Assembly (NCBI GenBank): GCA_020161695.1
Contig: JAIUOO010000009.1
Coordinates: forward strand, 62,001 to 126,000
Origin: Pseudomonadota bacterium
Lineage (GTDB): Bacteria > Pseudomonadota > Alphaproteobacteria > Rhizobiales > Phreatobacteraceae
DNA length: 64,000 bases
Reading direction: 5' to 3'
The notes under the pieces: generated by a model
The model's database searches: none
Seen by the model: the letters and a program-made list of their open reading frames with translations, nothing else
What the model was told of the DNA's origin: nothing
Part shown: positions 35,601-42,546 of the stretch, piece by piece
How positions within the stretch are numbered: position 1 is the stretch's first letter
Layout of the letters: each line of letters opens with the position of its first letter
Made by a program: the position numbers and the translations under genes

Positions 35601-36295
35601 GTGCCCGTGACCCTCCAGGCTCGTGCATCGGCGATGAGCTGTTCCAGCGTCTGGCCCGAATAGAAGCCACGCTCCAGCGCATGGGCGAAGACATCGATGA
35701 GGTGGATTCCGGGACGGATGATGGCCGGGTCGTAACCGAACAGGCTCATGTACTGCGCATTGCAGATGATCAGCCGCTCGTCGTCGTCGAACATGGCGAG
35801 GCCGTGGCTCATGTTGTCGAGCGCCTGCCCGAACCGGCCCGCCTGCGCCCGCAACTCGGCCTCAAGCCGGTACTGCGAGGTGATGTCCTGATGGGTCGCG
35901 ACCCAGCCGCCGTCACCCGTGGGCCGGTAGCTGATCGAGATCACCCGGCCGTCGCGGAAGCGCTCGTAGCGCACGAAGGGCTCGCCCCGCGCGATCAAGG
36001 TCCGCCGGCCCCGCCACGCCTCGTCGAGGGTCATGCCGTCGAGCCGGTCCATGGCGGCGCTGTAGCGCAGCAGATCCAGCATCGTGACGCCGGGCCGGAC
36101 CATCTCCTCCGGCATGTCGAACAGGTCGCGCATCCGGCGATTCGACAGGCGGATGACCAGCTGTGAATCGAACACGCACAGCCCATGCTCGACGGCATCA
36201 AGCGCTATCGCCTGCAGCGCGGCCTGCGGCGTTTCATCCGTCCCCTCAAGGCCGTCGCCGCCCACCCGCAGCGCCGTAGTTCTTCTCTCAGCCAA
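32612..36295 (-). CDS. Six-PAS diguanylate cyclase/phosphodiesterase (GGDEF-EAL)
   Basis: This is a 1227-residue cytoplasmic c-di-GMP enzyme with no membrane segment. Six PAS_7-like domains follow each other at about residues 25-140, 150-265, 277-392, 403-518, 537-652 and 665-780; the motif N-M-S/A-H-G-L-x-M-F-D recurs every 126-134 residues. The GGDEF domain (about 785-950) has intact GGDEF at 871-875, but the usual RxxD inhibitory site before it reads RTGM. The EAL domain (about 965-1205) has Glu998-Ala-Leu, DDFG at 1115-1118 and EGVET at 1172-1176, so it should be an active phosphodiesterase. The start is TTG at 36295 with no clear ribosome binding site; GTG at 36265 is an alternative. Confidence 0.93.
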   Translation of the reverse strand: MAERRTTALRVGGDGLEGTDETPQAALQAIALDAVEHGLCVFDSQLVIRLSNRRMRDLFDMPEEMVRPGVTMLDLLRYSAAMDRLDGMTLDEAWRGRRTLIARGEPFVRYERFRDGRVISISYRPTGDGGWVATHQDITSQYRLEAELRAQAGRFGQALDNMSHGLAMFDDDERLIICNAQYMSLFGYDPAIIRPGIHLIDVFAHALERGFYSGQTLEQLIADARAWRVTGTEFTGVLELTGTRRLSVCRRPMPGGGWVFTCEDVTARVKATEALGEQHRRFGQALANMSHGLAMFDAAERLIVCNMQYIDLFGFDPAVARTGATLREILAHAISLGHYPDQSLDDALAASRLRIARSGDHGLRVLPDGRLMAARSRPMPDGGWVFTCEDVTDHERAVLELREQHMRFDTALNAMSQGLCMFDADNRLIVCNAVYVTLFNSDPAFARPGVTLMEMFEHGVAYGNYPGSSAQELYDRRMSTVARGGVQTYDQLMADGRTIACTLHQMEGGGWLGMFEDVTEERRAAALQSAIMTQLNAQNVLLDATLENMAQGLCVYDSGCRIVVRNRRFLDLHTFSDDDARPGAHLADLIRLSIDRSNMPGDTDAGEVYERFAAFLASGSDRMVQRRLGDRVVAIRSQPMASGGWVVTFEDITAREIAAEALREQHRRFDAALNNMAHGLAMLDADLNLIVCNRRYLDMYGMSPDVVRPGSTMLSIVAHSVALGNYRGITAEEIVAGYFERLAAGQHLSHRQLADGRIVEVLYHPMEHGGWVAVHEDVTQRRKAEQHIAHMAHHDALTDLPNRVLFRERMAEGLLKAEATGEPLALLCLDLDHFKAVNDTLGHPIGDQLLTAVADRLAKAVGRTGMLARLGGDEFAILLRSATAQSAETLARRLVRTMTDPFVIDGHLINTGLSVGIAVAPEDGTAGDHLMKCADLALYRAKSEGRGMFRFFEPDMSRRLQARRELELDLRQALSAGEFSLAFQPQVRAESGALSGFEALLRWNQIARGPVSPADFIPLAEETGLILPIGEWVLREACREAARWPAPLKVAVNLSPVQFKNRRLVRFVMETLAEAGLAPARLELEITEAVLLQNDDVTIAMLHELRSHGIRIAMDDFGVGYSSLSYLRSFPFDKIKIDRSFIADLDRNRDNAAIVRAMAGLGASLNVDTTAEGVETAEQLAVVRHCGCTEVQGYLISAPRPAVELEALIASLGTEAEVAASDEVVAA

Positions 36296-36497
36296 TGCGA
36301 AACCGCCGAAATGCCGACGCCGACGGCACAGATTACCGGCGATAGCAACAACGCATGGTTAATGCCGGTAGCACGACCTGTCCGCCCGCAGCCGACGGCA
36401 GGTGCGAGCCACCCCACTTGCGGTATATGTAATAGTATTACATAACACGTTCGGCGGGTTTGCGGTGGCGCGTGATTCCTGCTTTGGTGCCTTCATC
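36296..36497. other. Intergenic region upstream of the B12 operon
   Basis: About 200 bases lie between the divergent GGDEF-EAL gene and the riboswitch. No open frame here looks like a gene. The stretch holds a 19-base palindrome (36426-36444) and a possible promoter, TTGCGG at 36418-36423 and CATAAC at 36441-36446 with a 17-base spacer, reading toward the riboswitch. Confidence 0.6.
36426..36444. promoter_or_regulatory. 19-bp perfect palindrome in the B12 operon promoter
   Basis: TATGTAATA (36426-36434), a central G, and TATTACATA (36436-36444) form a perfect AT-rich dyad in GC-rich DNA. It fills the spacer and the start of the -10 box of a candidate promoter that reads into the riboswitch. 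It resembles operators of Fur-superfamily repressors (Zur-type ATGTNATA dyads, from memory), but the protein cannot be named from this window. Confidence 0.6.
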
Positions 36498-36690
36498 TTC
36501 GGTGCTCCCGTCAATGGGAGTGAAACGGGAATGCGGTGCGCGCCTTCGGGCGCAATGCCGCGGCTGCCCCCGCAACTGTAAGCGGCGAGCGCTCCTCGAA
36601 CGAACCACTGGCAACGGACCCAAGGTCCATGGTCGGGAAGGATCGGGAGAGCGCGTCGACCCGCGAGCCAGGAGACCGGCCGGAGATCGA
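36498..36690 (+). ncRNA. Cobalamin (B12) riboswitch
   Basis: The B12-element landmarks occur in order: GGTGCTCCC..GGGAGTGAAACGGGAA, GCGGTGCG, GCCGCGGCTGCCCCCGCAAC with TGTAAGCGG, and the B12 box AGCCAGGAGACCGGCC at 36666-36681. The aptamer lies in the leader of the btuB-btuF-btuC-btuD operon and should lower its expression when adenosylcobalamin or methylcobalamin is plentiful. After the B12 box, GGCCGG at 36712-36717 could pair with CCGGCC of the box next to the Shine-Dalgarno AAGGAG (36718-36723), which suggests control of translation initiation. Boundaries are approximate. Confidence 0.95.
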
Positions 36691-36730
36691 GTGAACCCCA
36701 AGCCGGCGGTGGGCCGGAAGGAGCTTATCG

Positions 36731-38899
36731 ATGCCTCGTCTCCCGATGCCGGGCCGCGTGCCCGCGCTCGTCTCCCTTCTGTCTGCCGCCGTCGCCAGTC
36801 CCCTGGCGGCACAACCTGCGGCGGCGCCTCCGACCCTGCTCGACGAGATCGTCGTGACCTCAACCGGACGGCCCGAGCCACGCAGCCGGATCACTGGCAC
36901 GGTGCAGGTCATCGAGGGCGAGCGGATCGCCCGTTCGCAGGCCCGCTCCGTCACCGACCTGCTGGCCGAGAATGCCGTCGGCTTCTTCTCCGAATGGACC
37001 CCCGGGCAGACCTCGATCAACATCCGCGGCGGCTCGTCGGACGGCCAGGGCAAGGACTTCCGCAGCCAGGTTCTGGTGCTGATCAACGGTCGCCGCGCCG
37101 GCACCGCCAACATCTCGAAACTCTCGCCCGCCGACGTGGACCGCATCGAGGTGATCCGCGGCCCCGCCTCGGTGATCTACGGCTCCGGCGCGATGGGCGG
37201 CGTCATCAACATCATCCTGAAGAACGGCCGCAACACGCAGGGTAATTTCGCCGAACTGTCAGGCGGCTCGTGGGGGCTTCTGTCGGGGCGCGGCTACATG
37301 GCGGGGCAGCAGGGCGGCAGCGACTTCTATATCGGCCTGTCCGGCGCTCGGCGCGACAGCTACTCGTCCGGCGCCGGCGGCGGCCTGATGGGCAATACCC
37401 AGTACCAGCGCCTTGGGATCACCGGCGCGTTCGGGCACCAGATCAACGAGTTCAACCGGGTCGATGTCACGGTGCGTTCGGACGGCATCTACGATGCCGG
37501 CTTCCGTGGTTCGTCGTGGAGCACGTTCAATCGCGACCAGCGCACCAATACCTCGTTCGATTTCGTCTATTCCGGACGCACGCCGAGCGAGTTCGCGCGC
37601 TGGACCTCGCACAGCTACCTCGTCGAGGATCAGGACATCTTCCGCTGGGCCTCGCGGTCCGGCGGCACGCGGCTCGACATCAACCGCCGCCACCTCTCCA
37701 TCATGGGCACGAAGTTCGAGCCGATCTTCAACCTGCTGCCCGGCAACGAGCTCCTGCTTGGCATCAATCTGGAGCGGAGCTGGCTGCGCTCGGCGCGCTA
37801 CCGCGAGGCGATCAGTCCGCCCTACACCATGCCGCAGGTGGCCCCGCAGGACGCCAACCAGACCGACTCGCTGATGGCCTTCTATGCCGAGAACAGCCAG
37901 CGGCTGTTCGACGACCGCGTCGTACTGCGCGCCGGCCTGCGCCATACCCGCGGCTCGACCAGCTTCGACCCGACGCCGAACCTTGCCAACCAGTCGACGG
38001 GATCGCGGCCCTACAGCGCAACCACCTATACGGTGGGCGGCACGTTCCGCGCGACGGAGAACCTCTCGTTCCGCTCGGGCGTCGCCACCGGCTTCCGCGC
38101 GCCGACGGCGACGGAGCTTGCCGGCGACTACACCGTGCTGGCGGGCGGCCAGATCTTCGGCAATCCGAGCCTCAGGCCCGAGACCAGCCGCCAGTACGAG
38201 GTCGGCACCACCTTCTCGTGGAACGGACTCAGCATCGACGCAGCCCTGTTCCAGAACACGATCTCGCACCGGATCATCTCGCGGCGCCGGGCCGGGCCGC
38301 TGAACATCTCGGACTACGTCAACAATCCCGGTGACATCGTCATCCGCGGCGTCGAGGTTCAGGCGAGCCTCGACGTGCTGCGCGCCGTCACCGCCCAGCC
38401 GAACGGCTGGCACTGGTCGCTCTTCGCCAATGGCGGCTACAATTTCGACATGCGCGATTTCGGTGCGGCTCCCACCGCCAATTCCCGCCAGGTGCAGCGG
38501 GCCTACAAGTATCAGGTCGCCCTCGGCACGCGGTTTGGCCAGCGCACCGGCGTCGCCATGCCGTGGAGCTTCTCGGTGACCGGCATCCTGCGCGGACCCA
38601 TCTGGTACGACACGGAGGAGACGCTTGTGGTGGGCGCGGAGCCTTCGACCAGCTTCATCCACCAGAAGCCGGCCTTCTGGACCTGGAACGCGCGGCTCGA
38701 GGCTGAACTGCGCCCCGGCCTCACCGGCTTCGTGGCGATGAACAACATGTTCAACGTCAATCAGCACGCGCTGTTCATCGCGCTGGACCGGTCGCCGTTC
38801 ATCGGCAGCCCGGCAGTGTCCAACACCAACGGCATCGGCAATCCCGGCAATTCGATGCCGGGCCGCGAGATCGTCGCCGGCCTGCAGGCGCGGTTCTGA
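36731..38899 (+). CDS. btuB: TonB-dependent outer-membrane vitamin B12 receptor
   Basis: This 722-residue outer-membrane beta-barrel imports cobalamin with energy from TonB. It has an N-terminal signal (PALVSLLSAAVASPLAAQPA), a TonB-box-like EIVVTS near residue 40, a plug domain (SVTDLLAENAVGFFSEWTPG, SINIRGGSSDG, VEVIRGPASVIYGSGAMGG) and a barrel ending in ...VAGLQARF with the terminal Phe needed for insertion. The AAGGAG before ATG 36731 lies at the end of the riboswitch leader. Assignment to B12 rests on the riboswitch and on the btuFCD genes that follow; related receptors for other chelates are excluded mainly by that context. Confidence 0.9.
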   Translation: MPRLPMPGRVPALVSLLSAAVASPLAAQPAAAPPTLLDEIVVTSTGRPEPRSRITGTVQVIEGERIARSQARSVTDLLAENAVGFFSEWTPGQTSINIRGGSSDGQGKDFRSQVLVLINGRRAGTANISKLSPADVDRIEVIRGPASVIYGSGAMGGVINIILKNGRNTQGNFAELSGGSWGLLSGRGYMAGQQGGSDFYIGLSGARRDSYSSGAGGGLMGNTQYQRLGITGAFGHQINEFNRVDVTVRSDGIYDAGFRGSSWSTFNRDQRTNTSFDFVYSGRTPSEFARWTSHSYLVEDQDIFRWASRSGGTRLDINRRHLSIMGTKFEPIFNLLPGNELLLGINLERSWLRSARYREAISPPYTMPQVAPQDANQTDSLMAFYAENSQRLFDDRVVLRAGLRHTRGSTSFDPTPNLANQSTGSRPYSATTYTVGGTFRATENLSFRSGVATGFRAPTATELAGDYTVLAGGQIFGNPSLRPETSRQYEVGTTFSWNGLSIDAALFQNTISHRIISRRRAGPLNISDYVNNPGDIVIRGVEVQASLDVLRAVTAQPNGWHWSLFANGGYNFDMRDFGAAPTANSRQVQRAYKYQVALGTRFGQRTGVAMPWSFSVTGILRGPIWYDTEETLVVGAEPSTSFIHQKPAFWTWNARLEAELRPGLTGFVAMNNMFNVNQHALFIALDRSPFIGSPAVSNTNGIGNPGNSMPGREIVAGLQARF

Positions 38900-38901
38900 C
38901 G

Positions 38902-39783
38902 ATGCGCCTCATCGCCGCGGCCGCCCTCACGATCGCGCTTGCGGCCCCGGCCGCAGGCGAGGCCGTGACGGTGGCCGACGCTCTGGGGCGGCAGGTGACG
39001 CTTCAGCGCCCGCCGCAGAGGCTCGTGACGATCTTCGCCTCCAACACGGAGCTGGTCGCTTCCGTGGGCCTTGCCGACCGCATCGTCGGGATCGAGAGCT
39101 TCACGCGCTTTCCGCCAGAGGTGGTGGGCCGTCCGCAGGTCGGCGGACGGCTCGGCTTCTCGGTGGACCGCGTGGTGCGCCAGCGGCCGGACCTCGTCAT
39201 CGTGACGCCGGCGCGGCAGGCTGTGCACCAGCTCGTCGATCCCATGGAGCGGCTGGGCATCCCCATCCTCGTCGTCACCCACCGCAGCGTGGACGAGGTC
39301 TTCGCCAATATCCGCCTGGTCGCGAAGGCGGCCGGCGTGGAGGCACGCGGCGAGGCAGTGACCCACGCGCTTCAGTCCCGCCTCGATGCGGTCGCGCGCC
39401 GCCTGGCCGGGCGCGGGCGGCCGCGCGTGATCATGATCACCGGGCGGGTCGCGACGGGGCTGATGCTGATCGCGAGGCCCGGCAGCTATACGGCGGACGC
39501 CATGGTCGCGGCGGGCGCGCGGCTCGCCTTCGACCAGCCGCAGATGCTGCCGCAGGTCTCGCCGGAGGCGATCCTGCGCTCCGACCCCGACATCGTGCTG
39601 TTCGCCGGCTCCGAAGCCGACCGGCGCGAACTGTTCGCCCGTCCAGGCTGGCAGCACCTGCGCGCGCTGCGCGAGAACCGGGTGCTGACCGTCTCCCGTG
39701 CCGAGTTCCTCATTCCCGGCCCGCGCGTCGTCGATGGCATCGAGAAGCTCGCGGCCGTGCTTCATCCGGACGCGCCGCGATGA
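38902..39783 (+). CDS. btuF: Vitamin B12 ABC transporter, periplasmic binding protein
   Basis: This 293-residue class III (FhuD/BtuF-like) binding protein has a signal peptide (cleavage near AAGEA) and two lobes joined by a rigid helix. Family segments include VTVADALGRQVTLQRPPQR, RIVGIESFTRFPPEVVGRPQ, and PDLVIVTPARQAVHQLVDPM. It starts two bases after btuB ends, and its stop overlaps btuC by four bases. Corrinoid specificity is inferred from the riboswitch operon; the sequence alone would fit siderophore or haem binding too. Confidence 0.88.
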   Translation: MRLIAAAALTIALAAPAAGEAVTVADALGRQVTLQRPPQRLVTIFASNTELVASVGLADRIVGIESFTRFPPEVVGRPQVGGRLGFSVDRVVRQRPDLVIVTPARQAVHQLVDPMERLGIPILVVTHRSVDEVFANIRLVAKAAGVEARGEAVTHALQSRLDAVARRLAGRGRPRVIMITGRVATGLMLIARPGSYTADAMVAAGARLAFDQPQMLPQVSPEAILRSDPDIVLFAGSEADRRELFARPGWQHLRALRENRVLTVSRAEFLIPGPRVVDGIEKLAAVLHPDAPR

Positions 39784-40763
39784 TCCGTGTCTGGGCGACA
39801 CTCGCGGCGCTGCTGGTTGCCGCCATCCTTCTCGGGCTCGCCGCCGGCCACGACTGGGCCGGCCCGGCCGAGATTGTTCGCGCGCTCAGCGGCGACCCGT
39901 CCCTCGACAGCCGGCTGATCGCCGACTGGCGGCTGCCGCGCGTGCTCGCCGCGGCCGGCGTCGGCGCGCTGCTCGGTCTCGGCGGCTGCCTGTTCCAGGG
40001 CCTGTTCCGCAATCCGCTGGCCGAGCCCTACCTGCTCGGCTCGGCAGGAGGTGCCGCCATCGGCGCGACGGTTGCGCTGCTCGTGCCGCTCGGCGTTCCG
40101 CAGCACTGGCTGCTGCCGGTTCTCGCCTTTCTCGGCGCCTGGGGCGCGACATTGCTGGTGCTTGGCGTCTCACGCGTCGCGGGCGCGGTAGACGCGGCGG
40201 GCCTGCTGCTCGCCGGAGTCGCCATCGCAGCCGTGCTCGGCGCCTTGCGTTCGTTCCTGATGCTGGCTCTGTCCGACGAGACGGTGAGCCTTCAGGTGGT
40301 GCTGAGCTGGACGCTCGGCGGCATTCAGACGCCGGGCTGGAGCGGGCTCGCGCTGCTCGCCGCCCTCACCCTCGCATGTTTCCTGCTGGCGCAGCGAACG
40401 GCCCGTGGGCTCGACCTTCTAGGCCTCGGCGAGGCCATGGCCCACGGCTTCGGCCTCGACGTGAAGCGCTTCGTGGCGCTCGCCGTGCTGGTCGGCGCTG
40501 CCGTCGTGGCAGTTGCGGTGTCCTTCGGCGGGCTCGTCGCCTTCGTCGGCCTCGCCGCCCCCCATATTGCCCGCTGGCTGGTTGGACCGCGCCACGGGCC
40601 GCTGATCCCGGCATCTGGCCTCGTCGGCGCCATCGTGGTGGTGCTGGCGGACGCCATCGCGCGCTCGGCCCTGCCGCCTGCCGAAGTGCCGCTCGGCCTC
40701 ATCACTGCCGTCGCGGGCGGGCCGTTCTTCCTGATCCTCCTTGCACGGAGGCTGAGGTCATGA
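39780..40763 (+). CDS. btuC: Vitamin B12 ABC transporter permease (FecCD family)
   Basis: This 327-residue permease has about ten membrane helices typical of the BtuC/FecCD family. RLPRVLAAAGVGALLGLGGC and LFQGLFRNPLAEPYLLGSAG match the N-terminal signature (WRLPR then NPLA-P-LG-S-GA), and VSFGGLVAFVGLAAPHIARW is the conserved cytoplasmic-loop region that meets BtuD. It overlaps both neighbours by four bases (ATGA), so subunits are translationally coupled. Confidence 0.9.
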   Translation: MIRVWATLAALLVAAILLGLAAGHDWAGPAEIVRALSGDPSLDSRLIADWRLPRVLAAAGVGALLGLGGCLFQGLFRNPLAEPYLLGSAGGAAIGATVALLVPLGVPQHWLLPVLAFLGAWGATLLVLGVSRVAGAVDAAGLLLAGVAIAAVLGALRSFLMLALSDETVSLQVVLSWTLGGIQTPGWSGLALLAALTLACFLLAQRTARGLDLLGLGEAMAHGFGLDVKRFVALAVLVGAAVVAVAVSFGGLVAFVGLAAPHIARWLVGPRHGPLIPASGLVGAIVVVLADAIARSALPPAEVPLGLITAVAGGPFFLILLARRLRS

Positions 40764-41515
40764 GCCGGATCGAGGCGACGGGGCTGACACTCCAGCGCGG
40801 CTCCAAGACGGTTCTCGACGGCGTCGATTTCGCCGCCGGTCCGACAGGGGCCATCGCCGTGATCGGACCCAACGGCGCGGGCAAGTCGAGCCTCGCCAAG
40901 ATCCTCGCCGGACTGATCGCCGACCATGCAGGCGCCGCGAGCATTGCCGGCCGCCCCCTCGCCTCGCTCACGGGTCCGGAGCGTACCGCGCTCATCGGCT
41001 ATGTGCCGCAGAGCTTCCACCCGCACTGGGACATCACGCCGCGCATGCTCGTGCAGATGGGCGCGGAACGTGGCGCGAAGGCCGATGCCGCCGCGATCGC
41101 GGCTGTGCTCACCGCCCGCGAGATCGACCCGATCGCCGACCGCCGCTGGTCGGCGCTGTCGGGCGGCGAGCAGGCGCGCGCGCTGCTGGCCTCGGTCGAG
41201 GTGACCGACCCGCCGATCCTCATCGCGGACGAACCCGGCGCGAGCCTCGACATCCGCCACCGTATCGACCTCGTGCGTGGCTTCGCCGAGCGCGGGCGCG
41301 AGCGTCTGGTGATCGTCGTGCTGCATGACATCGAACTCGCGACGACATGGTTCGAGCGGGTGGTGGTGATGGATCAGGGCCGCATCGCCGCCGACCTGCC
41401 GAGCGCAGAACTCGCCGGCAGCGATGTGCTGCCCCGCGTGTTTCGCGTTCCCTTCGAGACCATCGTCGTGGACGGCGTCGCCATCGCGCGGCCGGCATCC
41501 GGGCGGCACACATGA
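40760..41515 (+). CDS. btuD: Vitamin B12 ABC transporter ATP-binding protein
   Basis: This 251-residue ATPase of the FepC/BtuD class has Walker A GPNGAGKSS at residues 36-44, the Q-loop in IGYVPQSFHPHW, signature LSGGEQARALLA from 133, Walker B ILIADEP at 153-159 and the switch His in VVLHDIELA. I chose the ATG at 40760, which overlaps the btuC stop; the frame is open far upstream across btuC. Its own stop overlaps the start of the luciferase-like monooxygenase gene by four bases, so that enzyme is co-translated with the transporter. Confidence 0.92.
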   Translation: MSRIEATGLTLQRGSKTVLDGVDFAAGPTGAIAVIGPNGAGKSSLAKILAGLIADHAGAASIAGRPLASLTGPERTALIGYVPQSFHPHWDITPRMLVQMGAERGAKADAAAIAAVLTAREIDPIADRRWSALSGGEQARALLASVEVTDPPILIADEPGASLDIRHRIDLVRGFAERGRERLVIVVLHDIELATTWFERVVVMDQGRIAADLPSAELAGSDVLPRVFRVPFETIVVDGVAIARPASGRHT

Positions 41516-42546
41516 GCGCGCCCGTCCGCATCGACCTTGCCGGCTGGACACGCGAGGCGACCTTCGGCGACCACCGCGCGTTCCTGTCGATCTTCGAGGA
41601 AGCCGACCGCCTCGGCTTCGACGGCGTCTGGTTCAACGAGTTCCATTTCATGGACCCACCGATCCCCTATCCCTCCACGCACCTGCTGGCCGCCGCGATC
41701 TTCGCGCGCACGGAAAGGCTGCGGGTGGGCTCCTCGGTACTGGTCCTGCCGATCCACCATCCGCTGATGCTCGCGGAGGAAATCGCCCAGCTCGATCTGC
41801 AAAGCGGCGGGCGGCTCGATATCGGCGTCGGGCGCGGCACCTCGGCGGACACCTTCGCCTCGCTCGGCATCCCGCATGCCGAGGCGCGGCTGCGGTTCGA
41901 GGCCTCGCTGCGCATCATCCGCGCGGTGCTCACAAATGGCCGGGCGACGTCCGCCGATGGGCCCTGGCGGTTCCCCGAGACGGTGGTCGGGCCGGCGCCG
42001 GCGCAGCGACCGCATCCCCCGATCTACGTCGCGGGTTCGACCGCCGAGACGCTCGACTTCGCGCTCTCGGAAGACTTGCCGCTGCTGCTCAGCCTCGAGC
42101 CGCCGGAAGGCCGGCAGCTCGCCATTTACAGGTCGCTGCTGGAACGGAGCGGCAGGCGCAGCGCGCTCGGCCGCTCGACGCTGGCGCGCTACGTCAATGT
42201 CGCGCCCAGCGCGGCGGTGGCGGAAGCCGCGCTCGACAGCCTGCTCGACGCGCTGCACGTGCGCCGCCTGCATTTCGCGGCCCTGCGCGGCGAGACACCG
42301 GAGAACGTGAAGCGGCCCGACCGCGAGACCGTGCTGCTGGACCAGTTCGTCCATGGCACGCCCGAGGACTGCGTCGCGCAGATCCGGCGGCTGGCGGATG
42401 GCACGGGCATCCGGCACCTGCGCTGCATCTTCAACGGCAACGGCGTGCTGTCGAACGAGGCGGCGCTCGCCGCGATGCGCCTGTTCGCACGGGAGGCGCT
42501 GCCAGCATTGAAAGGCCATCCGCCGCTTCGGGCGGTGGGGGATTAG
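41512..42546 (+). CDS. Luciferase-like flavin-dependent monooxygenase coupled to the B12 operon
   Basis: The 344-residue product is an LLM-class TIM-barrel oxidoreductase using FMNH2 or F420. Typical segments are FEEADRLGFDGVWFNEFHF, LRVGSSVLVLPIHHPLMLAE, LDLQSGGRLDIGVGRGTSAD and the C-terminal RLADGTGIRHLRCIFNGNG. ATG 41512 overlaps the btuD stop as ATGA, making it the fifth cistron under the cobalamin riboswitch. LLM enzymes are not standard partners of B12 uptake; BluB, the flavin enzyme for the lower ligand, is of another family. Its role could be corrinoid or lower-ligand processing, or unrelated. It is not a RutA: length and N-terminal landmarks differ. Confidence 0.85.
   Translation: MSAPVRIDLAGWTREATFGDHRAFLSIFEEADRLGFDGVWFNEFHFMDPPIPYPSTHLLAAAIFARTERLRVGSSVLVLPIHHPLMLAEEIAQLDLQSGGRLDIGVGRGTSADTFASLGIPHAEARLRFEASLRIIRAVLTNGRATSADGPWRFPETVVGPAPAQRPHPPIYVAGSTAETLDFALSEDLPLLLSLEPPEGRQLAIYRSLLERSGRRSALGRSTLARYVNVAPSAAVAEAALDSLLDALHVRRLHFAALRGETPENVKRPDRETVLLDQFVHGTPEDCVAQIRRLADGTGIRHLRCIFNGNGVLSNEAALAAMRLFAREALPALKGHPPLRAVGD

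Noticed and set aside
32027..36166. A 1379-codon open frame on the plus strand opposite the GGDEF-EAL gene
   Set aside because: It is a mirror of a GC-rich gene on the other strand; the translation is Arg/Ala/Asp/Glu-rich with no domain, while the minus strand shows six PAS, GGDEF and EAL motifs.
41512..42546. The luciferase-like monooxygenase as the missing RutA
   Set aside because: Its sequence lacks the RutA N-terminal and flavin-site landmarks I know, and it is coupled to the B12 operon, not to the Rut-like genes.
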